Of a stretch of DNA of 64,000 nucleotides, positions 45,801-54,381 are shown in pieces. A program made the position numbers and the translations under genes. Position 1 is the stretch's first letter. Each line of letters starts with the position of its first letter. Origin of the DNA: Halichondria panicea (taxonomy: Eukaryota; Porifera; Demospongiae; Suberitida; Halichondriidae). The notes under the pieces were generated by a model. The model saw only the letters and a list, made by a program, of their open reading frames with translations, was not told the origin of the DNA and did not search any database. Location: the NCBI RefSeq assembly GCF_963675165.1, contig NC_087393.1, positions 2,919,502 to 2,983,501 of the forward strand. The letters are read 5' to 3'.

Positions 45801-47108
45801 TGGGAATAATGAAACTTTTTAGGCTGCTAATTTGAGCATAAAAGAATAGAATAATAGGTAATATCTCGTGATATAATTATCTCGAACATAATCTACCAAC
45901 CCCTATCCAAGGTTTGACAGAGGAGCCAACACTCAGAGTGTTTTCACCAAGCTATCATAGATCAGTTGTACAAGTAGCAATTAAGTAGCCTCGACTTAAG
46001 GCCACGTTACTGTAACAAAATTACCCAAGTGCCAGCAAAAAATTTTTATTTGGCGCTCAATTGAAGTTAAATAAAAATGATTTTGTGGACTTGGACTTGG
46101 CGCTTTCTATCACCGTAAGACTTCTAATTAAGGCGGCACTTTATCTTACGAAGCCGGAGGTCACTTCTTTTAGAGGTTGAAAAATTATGTTGAAGACGTT
46201 GGTGTCAATTAGAGGATCGCATTTAAATGGAGGTAGCTCTTACTCAGTCTACTTGCCTCGATTTCTAGCCGCTGAAAAACGTGTATTTTCTAAAATCAAT
46301 GCTAGGGTGTGGCTCTAATTTAATACGCGATTAAAAAATTGTCAATGCAACTGTCACTACTTTATAGGTCAAAATTGCATAAGTTCGAGGGTGTCGCATA
46401 ATTGGAGGGTTGCAGCATTTATAATAGCAAGAAAGCCCGTTTTTTGCATTACGTAATGTATTACGTAATGCAATAATGTCATAATAAAGATCAATAATGG
46501 AATAATAGACAAATCCATGAGGTGAGCTAATGAGCTGAGGGAGTAGGAGGGGAAACTAAAGTTAAAGTTGCAGTGGCCTTATAGTAATTACTCGTGCCTA
46601 ACATAACTGATTAAACGTTTATTGGTAAACTTTTGTAATTGACATAATAATGGATAATGGTAAAAATAATAGACAGCTAGTCCTCATCAAAATTTCAAAA
46701 TTTTCTAACAGGAAACTAAAGTCAAAAAGTTGCAGTGGCCTAACCTGGCCAGTCCATTTCCTAAAAGAAAGAATAGCCTCGAGACCAGGCCGTTCGTTGT
46801 CTGAAAGAACGCCTGGTCAAGTTCCAATGTACAACTTGTCTATTAAATTGGTCCAAGAATTTCCTGGACCGATAATTGCCCACACAAGGTGTATTACCCA
46901 TGAATATCATTATAATGCTGTAAAACGCTGACTCAGCTAGACGAGTTGTACATTGGAACTTGACCAGGCGTTCTTTCAGATAACGAACGGCTAGCTGGTC
47001 TCGAGGCTAAAGAAAGAAGGGGCTACTTACCTTTGGATCCTCTTCATCTTCAATTGTGTCATCACCTGCCTCATCCAGATCAGCTAGCAATTCTTCTGCA
47101 AGTGACAT
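33815..47108 (-). CDS. PRPF31: PRPF31 (Prp31), U4/U6 snRNP splicing factor (17 exons)
   Basis: Nuclear protein that binds the U4 snRNA k-turn with SNU13 and joins U4/U6 to U5 in the tri-snRNP. Exons (minus, 5' to 3'): 47108-47031, 44907-44806, 41447-41390, 41332-41249, 41166-41069, 40999-40908, 37338-37287, 37238-37121, 37067-37015, 36936-36832, 36784-36685, 36613-36496, 36441-36369, 36299-36168, 34122-34027, 33974-33927, 33874-33815. All introns are GT-AG and the sum is 1467 nt, 488 aa (human 499). Start MSLAEELLADLDE is conserved. NOSIC/Nop region from about residue 80: VGPVEADPEYQLIVDSNN, ATIMVVSVTASTTQG, YVESRMSLVAPNLS, GGLTSLSKMPACNI. Prp31 C-terminal domain: DLPRKKRGGRR, RKQANRMTFGE, EDAYQEDLGF, LEIVNP, ANQKYFSS. 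The last residues (AAGFRSQKPTI) differ from vertebrates. Exon 2 (44806-44907) is the least conserved. Large introns 1, 2, 6 and 14 carry mobile elements. Confidence 0.96.
34231..34510. repeat. pogo/Tigger-like non-autonomous element, copy 2
   Basis: It begins CAGTAGACTCTCGTTAATCC then GGTCACC and contains GTGGCTGTAGCTCACGAAAT, AAACGACCTTACCTCGAATC, GTCATATCCGGCCGTAATA and CAGCCAGCACTGGCCGG, matching 19940-20295 segment by segment. It lies in PRPF31 intron 14. Confidence 0.75.
34617..35146. mobile_element. Inverted-repeat element with GGCCTGGTACCTATTGCA ends
   Basis: GGCCTGGTACCTATTGCA (34617-34634) is inverted as TGCAATAGGTACCAGGCC (35094-35112). The right side continues to TGGCCTGGAATCGAGGCTAG, the terminus of the TAGCCTCGA family. 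Inside, 34800-34985 is itself a long imperfect hairpin (GATGCTCTCATCTAC against GTAGATGAGAGCCTC). It lies in PRPF31 intron 14. Confidence 0.65.
36930..37120. other. Cluster of short PRPF31 introns
   Basis: Here introns are only about 48-80 bases (for example 37239-37286, 48 nt) with GT-AG ends, in contrast to the multi-kilobase introns nearby. This shows the ancestral compact structure of the gene. Confidence 0.7.
37384..37883. mobile_element. TIR element near CATAGATGAGTAGAGAGG
   Basis: CATAGATGAGTAGAGAGGGA then TTGGAAACGGAAGT (from 37386) is inverted as ACTTCCGTTTCCAATACCTC then TCTACTCTATCTATG (to 37878). The motif CACGTGAAC.TCCGTT.CCAATCC near 2550, 6915 and 52570 looks like single ends of the same family. 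It lies in PRPF31 intron 6. Confidence 0.65.
39010..39475. repeat. Degenerate tandem repeats, about 60-110 bp units
   Basis: Five or more copies of a unit containing CTGACCTG.TGTAAGCGTGC, CTGTGTGGCCTCAGAAGTTT and CCATCTGAGCTG follow one another, with the first two copies most alike (CAAATTACAAGGCTATAGTA ... AACAATCCTTGGT). It lies in PRPF31 intron 6 directly before the reverse transcriptase remnant. Confidence 0.75.
39590..40675 (+). pseudogene. Reverse transcriptase remnant (EGTTQGDP family), copy 2
   Basis: In successive frames: HAMRLAFKEDNTEGPLLVDA then TNAFNTINRQTALHNIS (palm block A with the catalytic Asp), SSSEGTTQGDPLAMAMYALA (block B), VKQAWYADDATGIGS (block C, YADD), HPNASNLVVK (block D), RHLGAAIGSSEFKE and LLALPVRLGGMGLINP. 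At least two frame changes (near 39780 and 40180) break it. The remnant ends at GAAGAATAAAC, where AATAAA (40669-40674) may be its own poly(A) signal. It lies on the opposite strand to PRPF31, in intron 6. Unclassified retroelement, probably non-LTR. Confidence 0.85.
42465..42850 (+). repeat. Dispersed repeat family R1, copy 5
   Basis: The longest plus-strand copy: CTCAAGGTGTAGCCGCGAGA, GGGATACAGTAAAGCTGACT, a GT run, ACGGTTGCAATGCGACGAAA, GAGTTATGGCTAGTTTGATT, TCATCTGTTCGCACAAACTT and GCACTAAAGCGCTAG. It lies in PRPF31 intron 2. Confidence 0.8.
43394..43554. mobile_element. 161-bp palindromic element
   Basis: TTTAGAACACACCTAGCCAA at left is exactly inverted as TTGGCTAGGTGTGTTCTAAA at right. 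The inversion continues inward with minor mismatches (GTGTTTTAATCTG, GGATGGCCTC). It forms one almost complete hairpin with no room for coding. It lies in PRPF31 intron 2. Confidence 0.88.
43719..43919 (+). pseudogene. Crypton/KIAA1958-like N-terminal fragment
   Basis: The frame contains LLDMPPADLAYWMGNFVRKL, the conserved N-terminal segment of the family that includes Crypton-derived ZMYM/QRICH1/KIAA1958 proteins (PPADLA.WMGKFV.EVRK). The following conserved stretch and the tyrosine recombinase are not seen. It is a short remnant in PRPF31 intron 2. Confidence 0.55.
44560..44770. repeat. Repeat family R2, copy with CA microsatellite
   Basis: ACATAACTCGAGAATCAAGT, AAATCCACAAATTAAAATTC, GACTAGAAGCCTATAGAAAC, a CA run (44708-44750) and CCGTATACCTCGCTTGCGCA follow in the R2 order. 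Open frames crossing the CA run are not genes. Confidence 0.75.
45533..45710. repeat. Inverted copy of the 17303-17545 element
   Basis: It carries GAATACCTTACGTCACGATT, TATCGCCCACATTTATAAAA, ATCCTTGTGGATCA, GTACGCCCATTTCATTCTTT and AAGGCCTGGGAACGAGGCTA, the reverse complement of the order at 17303-17545. It lies in PRPF31 intron 1. Confidence 0.65.
46774..47009. mobile_element. Non-autonomous Mutator-like element, TAGCCTCGA ends
   Basis: TAGCCTCGAGACCAGGCCGT at left is inverted at right (..CTGGTCTCGAGGCTA), with inversion over about 65 bp through AAGAACGCCTGGTCAAGTTC then CAATGTACAACT. AAGAAAGAA stands directly outside both ends (46765-46773 and 47010-47018), a 9-bp duplication, though purine-rich. 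It lies in PRPF31 intron 1, only 21 bases from the exon 1 donor. Confidence 0.82.
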
Positions 47109-47262
47109 TATTTGTCAATCGAATCGCGTCTGATGAGCCAAAGCAGACTAGACATGTGCCGGCACTTCTTGATCTTGTCCACTTCAGAGGGAGTTGGGCG
47201 GAGTCCAACCAACGTTATCTGTCTAGTTGGGCGGAGTCAAAAGGTCAAACATTCACTGCACT
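47109..47262 (-). promoter_or_regulatory. Short 5' flank of PRPF31, bounded by a transposon
   Basis: Only 158 bases separate the PRPF31 ATG from the Ginger1 terminus. The stretch contains two copies of TTGGGCGGAGTC (about 47193 and 47227), a possible GC-box-like upstream element. No TATA box is evident. The core promoter must lie here or within the transposon end. Confidence 0.4.
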
Positions 47263-47266
47263 CCGG
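47263..47266. other. CCGG target-site duplication, left
   Basis: CCGG directly precedes the TGTCA terminus of the Ginger1 element; the partner copy is at 51631-51634. CCGG-specific 4-bp duplication is the known preference of Ginger1 elements. Confidence 0.85.
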
Positions 47267-47345
47267 TGTCAGAGCCCGGTGGGAGTGACTCCCCGGTCAT
47301 TCCTGCCTAAGGTGTGGGTGACTCCCCCAGGAATAAATGACTCCC
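47267..47345. repeat. Left terminal region of Ginger1
   Basis: TGTCA followed by two subterminal motifs (GTGACTCCCCGGTCATTCCT and GGTGACTCCCCCAGGAATAA). Related motifs, inverted, fill 51440-51630. Confidence 0.8.
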
Positions 47346-47684
47346 TTATGCGCATGTTTGTTCCCGCCAATGTTGCCATCAATGTAAGTATAATTATAAT
47401 AGCAAGAGTACATTCATGCACTCCTCATAGACATATAGTAGAGAATGAAGAGCCATGCAGGATGAAGAGCAAGGTTAGTAGTAGCATGCAAGGTAGCAAT
47501 GAAGCAAGTGTTCATCCTGTAGTAGACAGCAAGTGACAGCTGGAATGTAGACCTATAAATGTGTGAAGAGCAAAGTTGCAAGGTTAATTGTTCTATCCTG
47601 TAGTTGACAGCAAGTGACAGCTAGATCTATAGTATAAAACCAGTGATCGTTCACAGTCATGTCATTTGAAGAAGGCAGCAAGAA

Positions 47685-50600
47685 ATGGAGAATTTACAAG
47701 AGATTGAAAACTATTTACGAAAAGGAGAATACCCTCCTACTATTAACAGCAAAACAGAGAAGGCAAACTTTAGAAGAAAATGCAGGCAGAACTTTAAGTT
47801 TGAAAATGGTAGCCTCTATTACAAGAAGCACACCAAAGCTGCTGATGCAGCTGACTGGAGGATATGTGTGCGCAGCGATGAGGAGAAATCAAGAATCCTC
47901 GAAGATTGCCATGCAGGTATAATAATTATTATGGCTTTGGTAAAATGATAATAGTAGGTAATAGAGCATGTATGTATGCTTGTAATCTATTATACGCATG
48001 CATGCAGGAACAGCTGGTGGCCACTTTGGAAGAGATAGAACTATAGACAAGATATGTTCTAGATTCTACTGGAAGTCGATGGTGGAGGAGATCCGAGAGT
48101 ATGTAAAGAACTGCAGCCAGTGCCAGAGAATGAACCCAGCATTTGTAAAGGCAAATGCCAAACTCCATCCGATATCTGTACAACCCAAAGTCTGGTATCA
48201 GGTATGTATATACTATAATTTTTATGGCATTGCATAATAATTATTTGTTTTGAGCACAATCATATATTAATTATAATTATGTAATTCACTTTATAGGTTG
48301 GCATAGACTTGATAGGACCTTTGCCGATTACACCCAATGGCAGCAAATATGTGGTAACATTGGTCGATTATTTTAGCAAATGGGCTGAAGCAGCCCCACT
48401 CCCTGACAAAACTGCATTTGGAGTGGCAATGTTCCTGTACAACTTGTTTTGTCGGTAAGCTATGCATGTGTGTGAAATTGTAATCACATGCATCTCTACA
48501 CATAATTATAATAACACGTATTTAATGATTATGGTTATACATGCACGCAGGTTTGGGTTTTGTGAGGTGCTGATATCGGACCAAGGCCGTGAGTTTGTTA
48601 ATCAGGTCAACACAGAGCTTTTTCGATTCACTGGAACAGAGCACAGGGTCACTTCAGCTTACCACCCACAAACCAACGGGCTAACTGAACGTTTCAATCA
48701 AACACTTCAAACAGCACTACTCAAATATGTGAATGACTCACAGACCGACTGGGACTACCACTTGCCCGCTATTCTCTTTGCTTACAGGACGAGTAAGCAA
48801 AAGGCAACGAAGTATTCACCTTTCGAGTTGATGTTCTGTCGGTGAGTTGTTCATTATTATAATAATTACATGATAATCTGGCATGCATGCATTATTATTA
48901 TAACATTCCACATGCAGGAAACCTGTACTCCCTATTCAACTGGAGTTAGGCAGCGAGGGTGAACTTGAGCAGAGCTGGGACATTAGTGCCATTATGACCC
49001 ATGCTCGAGCTGTTACAAAGTTAAAGGATGATATCCACAGCAAAGCCAAGAAGAACATTGACAATGCCCAAGAAAAGGACAAGATGTACTATGATCGGAA
49101 GCATGCAGACAAGAGGGTGAGCAGGCTATATCATTGTATGAGCGTACCATGGCTATTTTCATTACTCGTTTAATGTCATAGCCATGTCATTTTTCTAGGT
49201 GTTTAAGACTGGGAGTTTGGTCTGGCTGAGGAATTCAGCCAGGGAATGTAAGAAGGGAGACAAGCTGAAGCCTCGGTGGTTAGGCCCATACACGGTGGTG
49301 GAGTGTTTGGACAAGGGAGTCTTTAAGATTGCCAACCCTAAGACTGGAAAGACCTTAAAAAAGGCTGTTAACCAACAGCGGTTAAAGCATTACCATGGCT
49401 CAGACTCCGAAAAACCTCTCTTGGATCAACATAGTTCTCTCTCGGATCCTTCCGAATTATCAGACAACCATCACGATGAATCTCTCGATCAGTTTAATCC
49501 TTCTTTGATGAGTACTCCTGTGAAAGACCCAAGCAAGGTATAATGCATGTGTATCTAGATTTTGAAGCTAATTATAATTACATTACATTTCTCTTTACGA
49601 TATTAATTTAATGTTTCTTTATAATTATGCACTCCATTTTTAGAAGCTGTGGGATAAAAATTGTGATTTTCCCTCTTCTCACAAGCCAGACGCCCCCTCC
49701 TCTCACAAGCCAGCCGCTCCCTCCTCTCACAAGCCAGACGCTCCCTCCTCTCACAAGCCAGCCGCTCCCTCCTCTCACAAGCCAGACGCCCCCTCCTCTC
49801 ACAAGCCAGCCGCTCCCTCCTCTCACAAGCCAGACGTCCCCTCCTCTCACAAGCCAGCCGCTCCCTCCTCTCACAAGCCAGACGTCCCCTCCTCTCACAA
49901 GCCAGATGCTCACTCCTCTCGCAAGCGAGACGCCCCCTTCTCTCAGGTTAAGACTGCATCCTCTATGGAGCCACCTTTGAAGAAGCAAAGGACTACTCAG
50001 TCTGTAACAAGAAAGGTATAATATAGTTATATATTTGTTAACAGGAGCTATCGTTAATTGCAATTATTATTAATAATTATGTGCATGCACACTATAAACC
50101 GTTCATTATAATTATTGTGTGCACATTCGACAGAATTCAAGCTACTGGGTGAAGGATTTGGACCTGAGGACGGGAGACAAGGATATAGTTTTTGCTGAGA
50201 GCGGGATGCTTTCTGACCGTCATATGTATGCTGCGCACAAACTGATGAGAATGCAATTTCCAAATATTGAAGGCTGCTATTCTACTCTTCTGGTTCAGAA
50301 GATGTCCTTTCCTGCAGTCACTAGTAGTGAAGCCACAGGTATAATTTCTACTTAAATTAATAGTAGTATTATTATTGTATTGGTATAATTATACCTCATC
50401 CTCATCCTTGGCCGTATAATTATAATATAATTATATCATATATATATCCTATACAGCCGTGCAGATATTCTTTGTAACAGAGAGGCATCACTGGATTGCG
50501 ACAGCACTCATCAAGGGGGAACTTTTCCTCTTTGATAGCTGCTTCCAATATGGGAAAGACCTGGAGCCAAGTGCTGAGCTGCAAATTACACAGATATATA

Positions 50601-51013
50601 AGCCTTTAATAGCGCACAATGGGCTGTTACTATCTGTGGCCTCCATTCAACAGCAGAGCAGTGGCAGTAACAACTGTGGTTTGTTTGCAATTGCCGCTGC
50701 ATACCACGCATTGCAAGGAGACAATCTGGATACCATCACCCTAAATGAAGACAAAATGAGGCCACATCTTGTGCGTTGCTTTGAAAATGAGAAACTCAGA
50801 AGATTTCCAAAGTCAAAAGATATTAGTAGCGGCAAGAGACCAGAAAGATTTTCCAGCATAGTATTTACGATATACTGCCCTTGTCTCCGTCCTGACTGTT
50901 ATGATGAAATGGTCCAGTGCGATACGTGTAATGTGTGGTATCATTATAAATGTGTTCGTATTAAAGTATCTCCTCTTGGAGATTGGTTTTGTCCTACTTG
51001 TAGATCTAGATAG
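47685..51013 (+). CDS. Ginger1 transposase: integrase + Ulp1 protease + PHD finger (9 exons)
   Basis: Exons: 47685-47916, 48008-48201, 48297-48454, 48551-48841, 48918-49116, 49199-49537, 49644-50015, 50134-50338, 50457-51013. All introns are GT-AG and 70-130 nt, and the sum is 2547 nt, 848 aa with no stop. Residues 1-75: LRKGEYPPTINSKTEKANFR and NGSLYYKK (YPYY-like N-terminus). About 75-120: HHCC zinc finger ending CSQCQR. Core: D146 in GIDLIGP, D205 in ISDQGREF, E241 in NGLTERFN, exactly DD35E. GPY motif in PRWLGPYTVVE near 385. Residues 480-565: about a dozen PSSHKP(A/D) repeats. Ulp1/C48 protease: H675 (HHWIATAL), D690 (FDSC), Q728-730, C737 (NNCGLFA). PHD finger from about 805: YCPC, QCDTC, WYHYKC, WFCPTC. 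Start is the first Met; an in-frame stop lies 18 bases upstream. Expected role: nuclear DDE transposase cutting at CCGG. The protease may process SUMO or a similar modifier (inference). Confidence 0.92.
49672..49940 (+). repeat. 24-bp coding minisatellite (PSSHKP repeats)
   Basis: About eleven copies of a 24-base unit (CCCTCCTCTCACAAGCCAGA CGCT and the GCCGCT variant) alternate in exon 7 of the transposase. Each encodes eight residues, P-S-S-H-K-P-(A/D)-(A/V). The alternation of D and A types shows that 48-bp dimers were amplified. Antisense frames here are artefacts. Confidence 0.95.
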
Positions 51014-51440
51014 AATTTTTTTAGCATTTCGTTATCTTCCACTAGCTGTTTTTGTTTATACACTGTTAATTTGCACTGTTGTTTTGTTTGTTTTTCATGC
51101 ACTGTAGATCTATTTGTTATTTTGATGGATGTTGTTGTATTATAAGTTTTGCTTTACAGTGACCGTGAGACGTGTGAAAATGTGAACAGAGTGTACAATG
51201 TAGTATAAGTACTATAGGTACTAATAGCTAGACTGAACCAGTTTACAGTATATAAGGAACAGCTGTAATATAGTCGTACTATGTATTAAACAGGTCTCTC
51301 ACAGATAGCATGCATGCATGCAGTCCTGATATAACAGTCTTGAGCTTGATTGTATAGTCACACTGTGACAGGTTTTGAGGATGCATGTACTTAGTATAGC
51401 CCCTGAAGTCTCTTTAGCTCTATGGATCAGTGTTCGTATA
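51014..51440 (+). other. 3' untranslated part of the Ginger1 element
   Basis: Non-coding DNA between the transposase stop and the right terminal repeats, AT-rich with pyrimidine runs (51020-51130). ATTAAA near 51286 could serve as a weak poly(A) signal. Confidence 0.4.
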
Positions 51441-51550
51441 TAAATTTCGGGGGAGTCATTTTTTCCAGGGGGGGATCATTCGTGACTAGGAGTCAGTGAC
51501 CGGGGGAGTCATTTATTCCTAGGCGTGAGTGACCGGGAGTCACTGGTGTG

Positions 51551-51582
<32 letters not shown>

Positions 51583-51630
51583 CCTAGGTAGGAGTGACCG
51601 GGAGTCATTATTTAGGGGAGTCATATGACA
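51440..51630. repeat. Right terminal region of Ginger1, with GT microsatellite
   Basis: Several copies of GGGAGTCA(T/C) and GAGTGACCGGGAGTCA stand in tandem, split by a pure GT/GC run at 51545-51582. The outermost bases TATGACA with the following CCGGTGTCATA form an 18-bp perfect palindrome centred on the target duplication. Confidence 0.85.
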
Positions 51631-51634
51631 CCGG
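51631..51634. other. CCGG target-site duplication, right
   Basis: CCGG directly follows the right TGACA end and matches 47263-47266. Confidence 0.85.
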
Positions 51635-51639
51635 TGTCA

Positions 51640-51775
51640 TAAAATTTTAGGCCCCCCCAGGCCCTAGAATTTGAAAATTTTGGGCCCCCTGGGCCTAGAA
51701 TGTTAACAGTTTAGGCCCCCCAGGAGGTCCAATCTGTTAAAATTCTAGGCCCCCTCTTCTGCTATCCTTTTCTGC
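51640..51775. repeat. Short tandem repeats TTTAGGCCCCCCAGG
   Basis: Four degenerate copies of a unit of about 35 bases (AAAATTTTAGGCCCCC..CCAGGCC) follow the Ginger1 right flank. Non-coding. Confidence 0.7.
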
Positions 51776-51785
51776 ACGATAGAAC

Positions 51786-52542
51786 TAGCCTCGACTCAAG
51801 GCCGCTTGAAAAAGGCGGCCTGGTATACCTTGTATGCGCATGCGTGTATATTACCCCAAAAGGGGGTAATCCGTGTATTTGTGGATACTGTCAGTAAAAT
51901 AAACCGTATACTATTCATATTCTGATTTTACAGTCCGTTACATAGAATATTGTGCAAAGATGACCGAGTTCTTACACCCTTTATTGTATCAAGCCAAGTC
52001 TCTACTTAACGACACCCTACACTGTAAGGCTACAGATGTTATAGGAAAGGCATGATGTGTTCCTGTGGGTCCCCTGATGAGGCTGTGGTAATATAGACCA
52101 GGCAAGTCTTCTGCTACTAAATGTTGCCTTTATGTTCGACAAGAAGTCATTGCTGAAGATAAAGAAGCTAATGATTACTCCTGAAAGCTTTTCATAAGCT
52201 TTAACTCGACACTCAGGAAGTTATTCACTCAAGATCTACTGATGTATTAAAGAGTCCACCACTCTTCCTAGCTGGCAGCTCTAGCTGTCTGGGAGGCTTT
52301 CTTGAACTGTCTCTTTGATAAACAGAGCTAGAAGAAGCAACACTGCTGCAGCATAATTATTCTACTTTGATTAGTGTCTCTGAAAGCTGCCATTGTGGTC
52401 ACATTGTCATACGTATTATTCCCTTTTGTAACTTTGTCCGTTTTTTTACAATTTGTATGATGAAATTGTTGTCAATTATTTAGCGCATGCGCATACAAGG
52501 TATACCAGGCCGCCTTTTTCAAGCGGCCTTGAGTCGAGGCTA
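51786..52542. mobile_element. Non-autonomous Mutator-like element with perfect long TIRs
   Basis: TAGCCTCGACTCAAGGCCGC starts a terminal repeat of about 59 bp (through GGCGGCCTGGTATACC and TATGCGCATGCG) that is perfectly inverted at the right end. The flanks are GATAGAAC (51778-51785) and GATATAGAAC (52543-52552), consistent with a target duplication altered by a 2-bp TA change. It shares TAGCCTC ends with 10155-10726 and 46774-47009. No transposase inside. Confidence 0.85.
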
Positions 52543-52549
52543 GATATAG

Positions 52550-53480
52550 AACCAAAGAGGGAAGCGGAAGTGTTCACGTGATCATTTTACATGTGTTTCT
52601 GCAGTTTTGTAATGAAACCATCCGTGACTCGCCTGTTTTCCTGCCGCGAAAAGCAGAAAAAGTCTGTTGTGGTCTTCCTTTAGTGCTTCCTTTAGTGCCT
52701 CATGACCTCTCATGGTGTTACACTGATGTTGTGCTTTATTTAGAGTTAGATTATCTTGCCAGTTTGTGAAACAAAGACTTTTTACTACAGAAAAACTCAA
52801 GGTTTGATCCCTTTTTAAGAAACAGTACTCATCCATATTACTGGTTGTATGTATGTAGGTTGATCTACTGAAAGGCAAAAATCGCCTATTCATACTATTT
52901 AGAATGTGTTGTAGTGTTGCGTATGGCTTATTTCATCTGACGTTTTATGCTCCCTTTTTAAGAAACACACATGCTTTTAAAATTATACTGACTTCATGAG
53001 AGTGTTTATCAATGTCAGGTCCATCAACTGGCACAGGTTTTGTGCTTTAAATTTTTGTCAGTTGCAGAAAATATGACTGGAGGTGTAAGGCCTGATTATC
53101 GGCTTATATAGTAAGAAACAGAACTGGGATAGAAAGCTCCAGGTCAGTGCCACAGTGTTTTACTAACTCATTCATATGCCCCCCCCCTCCCCACATACAC
53201 AGTCATACTATTAGATCTTCATCGTACTATCAGTATGCTGGAAGAAATTTATGAAGCTGAAGAAGGAAGAATTGATTGACTATTTTGGGCTACATATTAA
53301 AAAACGAAATGAAAGACTTTGTTACATGCAAAAGACCTGTACAGTTGTATAGCACCAGCTCTACCTCATGCAGTAGCAGCAGTAGCAGTTCAGTTTAACT
53401 TTATATGACTTGTGAAATGTTGATAATTTATTAAAATTTGGTTACAGATAATGGCTACAGTACTATCACTCTATCTATAT
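52550..53480. other. Spacer, no recognised gene
   Basis: AAGCGGAAGTGTTCACGTGA near 52563 is a single end of the family seen at 37384-37883 and near 6915. The 103-codon minus frame (52582-52893) shows no recognised domain. Nothing else seen. Confidence 0.4.
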
Positions 53481-53482
53481 TA

Positions 53483-53988
53483 TCCGACTAGAAAAACATT
53501 TGCAATGTGAAAAATTGCTAGGATTGGCCAGGGGAACCACAAAAAAGCGTGGAAACAAGAATGGAAACATTGGTAGTTTTCCCATGTTTTCCCAGCCACC
53601 CAGCCAATATGCCACGCAATTTTTACTGGTGGAGTGATGACCAATCCCTATATATTTATCCATTTTGGAATGTGTGGGCACATGATCATGATGATTTGTG
53701 ATGAATTGATGTTCCTAATACATGCAGTGTTGAGCACAGGTATACACACAGTCCATCCATGCGTAGTATAACATGCATGCACGGACCGTACTGGTGACCT
53801 GCATGAAATGATGTGGTGGATCTGGAACACAGTCTATTATTTAATATACTATGTATTGTACATGTTCATGACGTTGTAACGGATTGGAGTTATGCTCTCG
53901 TCTGATTTCTTGTTTCCACGCTTTTTTGTGGTTCCCCTGGCCAATCCTAGCAATTTTTCACATTGCAAATAATGTTTTTCTAGTCGGA
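53483..53988. mobile_element. TIR element with about 80-bp inverted ends
   Basis: TCCGACTAGAAAAACATTTG then CAATGTGAAAAATTGCTAGG, ATTGGCCAGGGGAACCACAA and AAAAGCGTGGAAACAAGAA is inverted almost perfectly at 53908-53988 (one indel). Internal TGACGTTGTAACGGATTGGA also occurs near 11357, and related sequence (AAAAGCGTGGAAACAAGCAG, TTTGTTTCCACAC) near 41515-41700. No clear target duplication was found. Confidence 0.88.
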
Positions 53989-54381
53989 TTCCCTTTCTTT
54001 TTCAGTACAGTTTACGTATCATGACATGCATAAGTGGAATGTCAAGAGGCAGTACAGAAGTTCAAGAGAAGAGAAGACAGGACTAATCAGATATCTTCTC
54101 AAATATCTCTGGACTAATAATTAGAGTAATAATTATTGCTTGATATGTTGAATTTGTATCAGTATTAAATGATAGCCATTTTAAGAGCATAATATCTAGC
54201 CAGTGCATATATCATGCCTGTCAGACAAAGGGAGCTAGAGCTGAACAGTGTGATTAATTAAAAGCAACACCTCAGGCTCTGGAAAAGCACTGCTGCACTG
54301 ATTCAAGTTAGGCGCAGGGTTTATTAGCCACGCCTATCTATTATTAATTGGCCACAACGCAATTGCTGTGAGTCATTAAAG

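Larger units (their letters stand above)
47267..51630 (+). mobile_element. Complete Ginger1-type DNA transposon, 4364 bp
   Basis: The element starts TGTCAGAGCCCGGTGGGAGT and ends, on the opposite strand, TGTCATATGACTCCCC. Both ends then carry copies of a subterminal motif TGACTCCC(C)GGTCA.TCC followed by T.CCTA and GGAATAAATGACTCCC, on the left to about 47345 and on the right from about 51440, the right arm expanded by a GT microsatellite. CCGG flanks both sides. The cargo is one nine-exon transposase gene in plus orientation. Intact coding, intact ends and an exact target duplication suggest recent insertion. It lies head to head with PRPF31. Confidence 0.93.

Noticed and set aside
47033-47536. 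167-codon plus-strand frame across the PRPF31 start and the Ginger1 left end
   Set aside because: It is antisense to PRPF31 exon 1 and runs through the transposon terminus; the exon 1 reading MSLAEELLADLDE on the minus strand is the real one.
49672-49940. CRISPR-like regular 24-bp repeats
   Set aside because: There are no unique spacers, the repeats are contiguous and in frame in a transposase exon, and the genome is animal.
49608-50063. 151-codon minus-strand frame of WLVRGG repeats
   Set aside because: It is the antisense of the SHKP minisatellite and has no independent signal.
47263-51634. The 9-exon integrase-Ulp1-PHD gene as a domesticated host gene
   Set aside because: TIRs and an exact CCGG duplication directly frame it, which points to a mobile element. 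Domestication cannot be excluded without copy-number data.
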